A stretch of DNA of 64,000 nucleotides, from positions 32,511 through 96,510 of the forward strand of contig JBIOXV010000068.1 in assembly GCA_044869805.1 (NCBI GenBank), written 5' to 3'. Of this stretch, positions 30,905-36,775 are shown one piece after another. The DNA is from CAWDVR01 sp044869805. GTDB taxonomy: Bacteria; Acidobacteriota; Thermoanaerobaculia; Multivoradales; SZUA-115. A program made the translations under genes and the position numbers. The notes beneath the pieces were generated by a model. That model was given only the letters and a program-made list of their open reading frames with translations. It made no database searches and was not told the DNA's origin. Each line of letters begins with the position of its first letter. Within the stretch, counting starts at the first letter, position 1.

Positions 30905-31819
30905 TTACTCGCGTGCGAGCTTGGGCGACAGCACCTCGGGGCCAATTTGCTCGCCGGCCGCGGTCAGGATCACGGCGCGCTCCATCTCCTCCTCCAGCTC
31001 CTCGACGTTGCCGGGCCAGTCGTAGGCGGCGAGGAGCGCGAGGGCGGCGTCACTGATACCCGCCAGGTGCTTGGCGTGGCGGACCATCGCCCGACGTGCG
31101 AAGTGACGGGCGAGCGCCGGCTGATCGCCCGGCCGCTCGGCGAGCGCAGGCACGCGTAGGGTGAAGGCCGAGAACACCGCCTGCAGGCCGGGGTCCAGCG
31201 CCGCGGTGGAGGGCCCGCGGCCTGGCTCGCCCCCGGCGCGCCCGGTCACCAGGATACCCCCGGCCGCCGAGCGGCCGATCACCAGTGGACCCCTGGCCGC
31301 CGAGCGGCCGATGACCAGTGGACCCCCGGCCGCAGAGCGGCCGATCACCAGCGTACAAATCACCCGCACGTTGGCGGTGTGGGTGGCCGAGCCGCCGACC
31401 GGCACCACCTGTCGGGTGTCGAGGAAGGCCCTGAGCGCCGCCTGGCTGGCCGGCGACAGGCTGCCCACCTCCTCGATCAGCAAGGTGCCGGTTTCAGCCT
31501 GCGCGACCAGGCCTTCGCGGCCCGCCAGCGCGCCGGCGAAGGCCCCGTCCTCGAGGCCGAAGACCTCGCCCTCGAAGAGCGCCGGCGAGACCTCCGCTGC
31601 GTTGACCGAGAGGAAAGGAGCCGGCGCGCGCGGCCCGGCACGATGCAGGGTCCGGGCCGCCAGCGCCTTGCCCACCCCAGCCTCGCCCTCGATCAGCACC
31701 GGAGCGTCGAGCGGCGCGATCACTTCGAGCTGGCGGAACAGCTCGCGCATGATCGGCGTCTCGCCGACCATGTCGTGGTAGAGGGACCCGACGGGGTCTG
31801 AGAGCTGGAGAACGGACAC
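30905..31819 (-). CDS. Degenerate sigma-54-interaction AAA+ protein with in-frame tandem repeats
   Basis: 304 aa. The order follows NtrC-family central domains: VGETPIMRELFRQLEVIAPL, Walker A GEAGVGKALAARTLH, the sigma-54 contact loop as GAFAGA (canonical GAFTGA), Walker B-like GTLLIEEVGSL, and VRVICT where sensor I (VRVIAATNRDL) should be. There the protein is interrupted by three 11-residue repeats (LVIGRSAAGGP type) and continues LDPGLQAVFSAFTLRVPALA with the later LAAYDWPGNVEELEEEMERA. The sensor I Asn and the C-terminal Fis-type DNA-binding domain are missing, as is any receiver domain. It may be non-functional as an activator or a specialised ATPase. Confidence 0.75.
   Translation of the reverse strand: MSVLQLSDPVGSLYHDMVGETPIMRELFRQLEVIAPLDAPVLIEGEAGVGKALAARTLHRAGPRAPAPFLSVNAAEVSPALFEGEVFGLEDGAFAGALAGREGLVAQAETGTLLIEEVGSLSPASQAALRAFLDTRQVVPVGGSATHTANVRVICTLVIGRSAAGGPLVIGRSAARGPLVIGRSAAGGILVTGRAGGEPGRGPSTAALDPGLQAVFSAFTLRVPALAERPGDQPALARHFARRAMVRHAKHLAGISDAALALLAAYDWPGNVEELEEEMERAVILTAAGEQIGPEVLSPKLARE
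31262..31360 (-). repeat. Three 33-bp tandem repeats inside the AAA+ gene
   Basis: Units at 31262-31294, 31295-31327 and 31328-31360 share GGCCGCCGAGCGGCCGATSA with few changes; each unit contains the palindrome CGGCCGC..GCGGCCG. The 33-bp period keeps the reading frame and adds 11 residues per unit. A partial unit (CACCAGGATACCCC) lies just before the first. Confidence 0.9.
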
Positions 31820-31931
31820 GGTGCGGGCTCGCGGGGCCGGCCCCTGGCAGGCGGCCTCGCTTCAAGCGACAGGGTGCCGCTCGCCACAGCGGGAGAGACA
31901 AACGCCGTCCACGAGCCCGTGAGCGCGCGCA

Positions 31932-31937
31932 TATAAT
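31932..31937 (+). promoter_or_regulatory. Consensus -10 box before the PAS/GGDEF/EAL gene
   Basis: A perfect TATAAT lies at 31932-31937, with no good -35 box 17 bp upstream. Transcription from it would begin near 31944, which excludes the ATG at 31936 and supports the in-frame ATG at 32011 as the start of the downstream gene. Confidence 0.45.
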
Positions 31938-32010
31938 GGTCCTACAGAGTTCAAGCGTGGTTGAAGGGTGTGCCGAGCGCCCTTCGTCCGGCGCCTTCCG
32001 CGGGCGAGCC

Positions 32011-35000
32011 ATGAGCCAGCCGCCGCCGGGGATCGGAGGAGATACGACCACTGCCAGCAGCCCTGCCACGAGGTCCGAGCTGTGGCTCAGGGCCCTGGCC
32101 GAGTCGAGATCCACCGGTCTGTTCGTGCTGCGCGAGCAGGTCCTCCACGCCAACAAGATGCTCGCCACGCTGCTCGACTCGACGGTCGAGGAGGTGCTGG
32201 CCCTGGACCCGGCGGCCCTCCTGCCGGGCGAGATCCGGCAGCAGATCGAGCGCCGGGCTACGGCGTCGGGCGACGGCGGGGCCCGCTCGTATCGCCTCCG
32301 GCTGCAGGGCCGAGACGGCACCGAGCACTGGGTGGAGATCATCGCCGAGGCCGTGGCTCTCCCCGACGGCCCGGCGATCCTCGGCCTGGTGCGGGGCCGG
32401 CTCGCCGACCCGGCCGCGACCGCCGGCGACGACGAGAGCGCGGACTGGTTCCGGGTGCTGGCCGAGACCACCTCGACGGCGATCTTCGTCTACCGCGAGC
32501 GCTTCCTGTGGGCCAACCGCGCCTTCCTCGAGCTCACCGGCTTCAGCCTCGACGAGCTCACCGCCATGAACAGCCTCGAGCTGGTGCACCCCGACTTCCG
32601 CGAAGGCGTGGCGCGGCGGCGCGACGCGCGGCTGCGCGGCGAGCCGGCGCCGCAGCAGTACGAGATGCTGATCATCACCCGCCGCGGCGAGGAGCGCTGG
32701 CTCCACTTCACGGCCGCACGCATCCGCTTCCGCGGCGAGATGGCGGCGCTGGGCACCGCCTTCGACATCACCGACCAGAAGCTCGCCGAGCTTGCCTTGC
32801 GCACCAGCGAAGAGCGGCTGCACATGGCGCAGCGCGCGGCCGGCATCGTCACCTGGGACTGGAGCCTCTTGACCGACGAGATGGTGATCACCAGCCCGGC
32901 GCCCCCTTCGCTGGGCCTCGCCCCGAACGAGATGCCCCGCACCTCGGCCGAGCTGTTCGACAAATGGGTGCACCCCGAGGACCGGCGCCGCCTCTCCCTG
33001 GCGGTGCGCAAGACGCTCAAGGACGGCAGCGACCTGGTCATCGAGCACCGTTTCCAGGCGCCCGGCGGCGAGGTGCGCTGGCTCACCGTGCGCGGGCAGG
33101 CGATCCAGGACGAAACCGGCTGGGTGGTGCGCATGGTGGGGGTGTCCGCCGACATCACCGAGCGCAAGCTCGCCGAGCTCGCCATGCGCGAGAGCAGCGA
33201 CCGCCTGCGCCTGATGGTCGAGCAGATCCCGGCCGTGCTGTGGACCACCGACCAGGAGCTGCGCTTCACCTCGAGCGTCGGCGCCGGCCTGGCGGGCCTC
33301 GGCCTCAAGGCCAACGAGGTGGTGGGCATGCGGGTGCTCGACTACCTGGCGTCCGAGGGCCCGGAGTCGACGGCGATCCGCGCTCACCGGCGGGCCCTGG
33401 CCGGAGAGTCGGTATCCTACGAGCAGAGCTGGGCGAGCCACATCCACCAGACCCACGTCGAGCCGCTGCGCGACACCGAGGGCGGGATCGTGGGCACCAT
33501 CGGCATCGCCCTCGACGTCACCGAGCGGCGGCGGGTGGAGGAGGCCCTGCGTCGCGAGCGCGAGCGCGCCGACATCACCCTCGCCTCGATCGACGACGGC
33601 GTCATCCGCACCAACGCCGCGGGGGTCGTCGAGTACTTGAACCCGGTGGCCGAGCGGCTGACCGGCATCGCCAGCGAGGAGGCCCGCGGCCGTCCCCTGG
33701 AGGAGATCTACCGCGTCTTCGACGAGGAGACCAAGAAGCCGCTCTTGAACCCCGTGGTGCGCTGCCTGCGCGAGAGCCGGCCGGTGATGCTGCCCGGGCG
33801 CCGCATCATGACCGGCCGCGACGGCACCGAGGTCTCGATCCGCGACTCGGCGGCGCCCATCCGCGGCGCCGACGGCCAGATCCTGGGCGCCGTGCTCGCC
33901 TTCAAGGACGTCACCGTGGTGCGCGACATGGAGCGCGCCATGAGCCACCTGGCGAACCACGACAACCTCACCGGGCTGCTCAACCGCTCCGCCTTCGAGC
34001 GCCGCCTGGCGCACGCGCTCGAGGCCACGGCCGCCACCGGCAAGCCCTTCTCCGTGGTGCAGCTCGACCTCGGCCTGATCAAGGTGGTCAACGACACCTG
34101 TGGCCACTGGGCGGGTGACGAGATGCTGCGCAACGTCTCGCGGCTGCTCCTCGGCCTGGCGAGCGAGCAGAGCTCCGTCGCCCGCCTCGGCGCCGAGGAG
34201 TTCGGCCTGCTCTACGAGAACCTGAGCGTGGTGGAGGCGCGGCAGCGCACCACCGAGCTGCGCGCCGCGCTCGAGGAGTACCGCTTCGTGTGGGAGGACC
34301 GGAGCTTCGAGATGCGCGCCTCCTTCGGCCTGGCGCGGGCGGCGCCCGGCGACACCGTCTCCGGCCTGATGATCGCCATCGACATCGCCTGCATGCTGGC
34401 CAAGGAGAGCGGGCGCTTCCACATCCACGAGTACCAGGCCGACGACGAGCGGCTGATCGAGCGCTACGGCGAGATGCACTGGATCCACCGCATCTACAAG
34501 GCGCTGCAGCAGGAGCGCTTCCGCCTCTACTGCCAGCCGATCCGGCCGCTGGTCAACGACGACGAGGACGGCATGCTGGGCGAGGTGCTGCTGCGCATGG
34601 TGGGCGACGACGGCGAGCTGGTGCTGCCGCGCACCTTCGTGCCCGCCGCCGAGCGCTACCGCCTGATGTCGCTCGTCGACCGCTGGGTAGTGCGCCGCAG
34701 CTTCGACACCCTGGCGCGCGGCGCCTCGGTCAGCGGGCGCCCCGTGTCGCGGCTGGCGATCAACCTGTCGGGCGAGTCGCTCAACGAGGAGTCCTTCCTG
34801 GAGTTCGTGATCGCGCAGCTCGAGGACACCAAGCTCCCGGCGCACCGCGTGCTCTTCGAGATCACCGAGACCGCGGCGATCGCCAACCTGGCCGGCGCCA
34901 TGCGCTTCATTTCCGAGCTCCAGGACCGCGGCGCGGCGTTCATCCTCGACGACTTCGGCAGCGGCCTCTCCTCCTTCGCCTACCTCAAGAACCTGCCCGT

Positions 35001-35223
35001 CGACTACCTGAAGATCGCCAGCGAGTTCGTGCGCGGACTGGCCGACAGCCCGATGCACCGCATCCTGGTGCGCTCGATCAACCAGATCGGCCACGAGCTG
35101 GGCCTCAAGACCATCGCCGAGGGCGTCGAGACCCCCGAGATGCTCACCGAGCTCGAGGAGATCCAGATCGACTACGTGCAGGGCTACTGGATCGCCCGAC
35201 CGGAGCCGTTGGAGGGGGCGTAG
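32011..35223 (+). CDS. PAS-domain sensor with degenerate GGDEF and intact EAL (cyclic-di-GMP phosphodiesterase)
   Basis: 1,070 aa, cytoplasmic by appearance. Up to five PAS-type units fill residues ~20-640 (LFVLREQVLHANKMLATLLD, IFVYRERFLWANRAFLELTG, WDWSLLTDEMVI, PAVLWTTDQELRFT, DDGVIRTNAAGVVEYLNPVA), several with PAC ends such as DITERKLAEL. The GGDEF domain (~645-805) has RLGAEEFGLL, so the signature is GAEEF and cyclase activity is doubtful. The EAL domain (~820-1065) retains all expected metal and catalytic residues: GEVLLRM (Glu), INLSGESL (Asn), FEITETA (Glu), ILDDFGSGLSS (two Asp), LKIASEFV (Lys), AEGVET (Glu) and QGYWIARP (Gln). The likely role is signal-dependent cyclic-di-GMP breakdown. 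Confidence 0.92.
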   Translation: MSQPPPGIGGDTTTASSPATRSELWLRALAESRSTGLFVLREQVLHANKMLATLLDSTVEEVLALDPAALLPGEIRQQIERRATASGDGGARSYRLRLQGRDGTEHWVEIIAEAVALPDGPAILGLVRGRLADPAATAGDDESADWFRVLAETTSTAIFVYRERFLWANRAFLELTGFSLDELTAMNSLELVHPDFREGVARRRDARLRGEPAPQQYEMLIITRRGEERWLHFTAARIRFRGEMAALGTAFDITDQKLAELALRTSEERLHMAQRAAGIVTWDWSLLTDEMVITSPAPPSLGLAPNEMPRTSAELFDKWVHPEDRRRLSLAVRKTLKDGSDLVIEHRFQAPGGEVRWLTVRGQAIQDETGWVVRMVGVSADITERKLAELAMRESSDRLRLMVEQIPAVLWTTDQELRFTSSVGAGLAGLGLKANEVVGMRVLDYLASEGPESTAIRAHRRALAGESVSYEQSWASHIHQTHVEPLRDTEGGIVGTIGIALDVTERRRVEEALRRERERADITLASIDDGVIRTNAAGVVEYLNPVAERLTGIASEEARGRPLEEIYRVFDEETKKPLLNPVVRCLRESRPVMLPGRRIMTGRDGTEVSIRDSAAPIRGADGQILGAVLAFKDVTVVRDMERAMSHLANHDNLTGLLNRSAFERRLAHALEATAATGKPFSVVQLDLGLIKVVNDTCGHWAGDEMLRNVSRLLLGLASEQSSVARLGAEEFGLLYENLSVVEARQRTTELRAALEEYRFVWEDRSFEMRASFGLARAAPGDTVSGLMIAIDIACMLAKESGRFHIHEYQADDERLIERYGEMHWIHRIYKALQQERFRLYCQPIRPLVNDDEDGMLGEVLLRMVGDDGELVLPRTFVPAAERYRLMSLVDRWVVRRSFDTLARGASVSGRPVSRLAINLSGESLNEESFLEFVIAQLEDTKLPAHRVLFEITETAAIANLAGAMRFISELQDRGAAFILDDFGSGLSSFAYLKNLPVDYLKIASEFVRGLADSPMHRILVRSINQIGHELGLKTIAEGVETPEMLTELEEIQIDYVQGYWIARPEPLEGA

Positions 35224-35254
35224 GGCGGGCTATACTGCTCGGCGTCGAGGAACT

Positions 35255-35734
35255 GTGGCCCGGCGCGTATACCTGGAAACGACTGTGATCAGCTACCTCA
35301 CCGCCCGGCCCAGCCGGAGCTTGGTGGCGGCGGCCCACCAGCAGATTACCCACGATTGGTGGGAGCGACGCAGGCACGAGTTTGATCTCTTCGTCTCGGA
35401 GCTCGTGTTGCGAGAGGCCGAGGTCGGAGATCCGGAGGCGGCGCAGAAACGCCTTGTTGTTCTGGAAGGGCTGCCTCGGCTCGTGCTGACTGCCGAGGCG
35501 ATGGCCTTGGCGCGAGAGTTCGTAGAACGGAGGCTGCTGCCGCCAAGAGCAGCCGAGGACGGACTGCATATCGCCGTGGCTACGCTCTACCAGCTCGACT
35601 ATCTGTTGACCTGGAACTGCGCCCACATCGCCAACCCCGAGATCCAGGCTCGGCTGGCCAAGTTCCTCGCGGTGAAGGGGTTGTTCTTGCCCTTCATCTG
35701 TACTCCCGAGGAGCTGCTGGGAGGTGAAGAATGA
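35255..35734 (+). CDS. PIN-domain toxin (VapC-like)
   Basis: 159 aa from GTG 35255. MARRVYLETTVISYLTARPS opens like the YLETTVxSYL subgroup of PIN proteins, with Glu in place of the usual first Asp. Later acidic residues are in FVSELVLREAEVGDPE and RAAEDGLHIAVATLYQLDYL, and LTWNCAHIANPE closes the domain. PIN toxins cleave tRNA or rRNA. The stop overlaps the start of a small gene that is the probable antitoxin (ATGA), a toxin-first order. Intact by length. Confidence 0.85.
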   Translation: MARRVYLETTVISYLTARPSRSLVAAAHQQITHDWWERRRHEFDLFVSELVLREAEVGDPEAAQKRLVVLEGLPRLVLTAEAMALAREFVERRLLPPRAAEDGLHIAVATLYQLDYLLTWNCAHIANPEIQARLAKFLAVKGLFLPFICTPEELLGGEE

Positions 35735-35940
35735 TCGATGATCCCATCGTCGACGACGTGAGGGCCGCACGGGAAGCACACGCGGCCGCGTTCGATTTCG
35801 ACCTCGAGGACATTTTCCGGGATCTGAAAGAGAGCGAGGCGAAGCGAGATCCAAAACGCTCTCCGCTGGTCGAGCACCTAGAGCCTCGCGGAGCCTCGTC
35901 CAGCCTTTCGCTGCAGGGAGCTCGCTTCGCTCGCCGCTGA
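35731..35940 (+). CDS. Small antitoxin partner of the PIN toxin
   Basis: 69 aa. MIDDPIVDDVRAAREAHAAA then FDFDLEDIFRDLKESEAKRD is the standard short antitoxin found downstream of YLETT-type PIN toxins (DPIVxEVRxAREAxAxxxxxD). No DNA-binding domain is obvious, so it may neutralise by wrapping the toxin. The last ~15 residues (GASSSLSLQGARFARR) look like a run-on past the usual end. Overlap of four bases with the toxin gene ensures coupled translation. Confidence 0.8.
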   Translation: MIDDPIVDDVRAAREAHAAAFDFDLEDIFRDLKESEAKRDPKRSPLVEHLEPRGASSSLSLQGARFARR

Positions 35941-36002
35941 GCCAGCAGAGTCAACGGAGCGCTGCGAGCGGCCATACTTCTTGGATTGGCGAGCGATCGA
36001 CT

Positions 36003-36244
36003 ATGAGATCCAGAGTCCAGCAGTCGTGTAGCAGTCTCCTGCTGAGAAGCCCCGAGCCGCTCCCAGGGAAAACGAGCTTGGCCCCGAGGCCGAGTTGGAG
36101 ATCTCGTTCGAGTGCCATGCTTTCGTGGCCGTCCCCGCCAGGGCTCCCTGCTACACCCTCGAAGAGTTGCTCGCGGGTGTCACCGTCGAGAATCTCCACG
36201 GCTAGATCGACAGTGGGCCAGCCGTAGGCGGCGAGGTTGATTAG
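36003..36244 (+). pseudogene. mazE-type (AbrB/SpoVT) antitoxin pseudogene
   Basis: Pieces of a MazE antitoxin appear in two frames. From ATG 36003: MRSRVQQSCSSLLLRSPEPL, matching MRTKVQKWGNSLALRIPKPF-type starts. After about 36060 the match moves to another frame: LGPEAELEISFECHAFVAVP, then YTLEELLAGVTVENLHG, a TAG at 36203, and IDSGPAVGGEVD to a second stop at 36244. Intact proteins of this family read YSLEELLAGVTPENLHGEID plus SGPAVGxEVW. So there is one frameshift and one Glu-to-stop change. No mazF toxin follows. Confidence 0.75.
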
Positions 36245-36334
36245 GTCGCGGTCTCCAAGGCGGCGACAGGCACCTTCCGACGGCAACGCCGACCCGGGCG
36301 CTGGGGGACATGGGTGCAGTTCCAGGAAGAGGAT

Positions 36335-36373
36335 GTAAGGTACACGTGCCTGTGGGCCGGCGGCCCACCTTAC
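36335..36373 (+). promoter_or_regulatory. Nested inverted repeat upstream of the orphan antitoxin
   Basis: Outer arms GTAAGGT (36335-36341) and ACCTTAC (36367-36373) enclose GTGGGCCG (36352-36359) paired with CGGCCCAC (36361-36368). It lies 23 bp before the start codon at 36396 and could be an operator or an mRNA hairpin. Confidence 0.45.
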
Positions 36374-36395
36374 AGGCGGCCAACGAGGTGGAGAC

Positions 36396-36635
36396 ATGTG
36401 CGCGCGCTACAAGCTCCGGCCCAAGGAGTTGGACGAGGCCTTCCTCGAGACCGTGACGAGTCAGTTCGGCGAGCGCGAGATCGAGGTTCCCGTCTGCGAG
36501 GCGACGGAGGCCCAGGAGGACGAAACCACCTATCTGCTCCGTTCGCCCGCCAACCGCCAGCGGCTGCTCGATGCTCTTCGGAACATCGAGCAGGACCGTG
36601 ATCTCGTCACCCTTGAGGTTCAGGATCTAAGGTGA
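36396..36635 (+). CDS. Orphan antitoxin-like protein (Txe/YoeB-partner type)
   Basis: 79 aa, start ATG 36396 with AGGTGGAG upstream. YKLRPKELDEAFLETVTSQF, then EREIEVPVCEATEAQEDETT and YLLRSPANRQRLLDALRNIE, ending DLVTLEVQDLR. This is the pattern of the small antitoxins (YLLxSxANRxRLLxAIxN) usually followed by a YoeB/Txe RelE-type toxin. No such toxin lies downstream; the next 140 bp have no matching ORF and then the KaiC-like island begins. Intact but apparently orphaned. Confidence 0.75.
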   Translation: MCARYKLRPKELDEAFLETVTSQFGEREIEVPVCEATEAQEDETTYLLRSPANRQRLLDALRNIEQDRDLVTLEVQDLR

Positions 36636-36775
36636 AGAGGTCCGCCTTCGGAAAGTCGCCTTCGAAGATTCCGCTAGCTAGCCGGCTGGCGTGGCGCAGA
36701 TCTGAGAACAGCTTCGAGCAGGGTTCCAGCGCCACAGAGCAGCTCGCTCTAAAGAACTCTGCGAACCTAGAGGCG

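Noticed and set aside
31262..31360. Short CRISPR-like array
   Set aside because: The 33-bp units are directly adjacent without spacers and keep a reading frame; this is a tandem repeat.
31951..35094. 1,047-aa minus-strand ORF opposite the PAS/GGDEF/EAL gene
   Set aside because: Long only because of high GC at third codon positions; sequence is His/Arg/Gln-rich low complexity.
35951..36397. 148-aa minus-strand ORF in the toxin-antitoxin debris
   Set aside because: It looked protein-like at first, but the plus strand here reconstructs a mazE pseudogene, which explains the coding signal.
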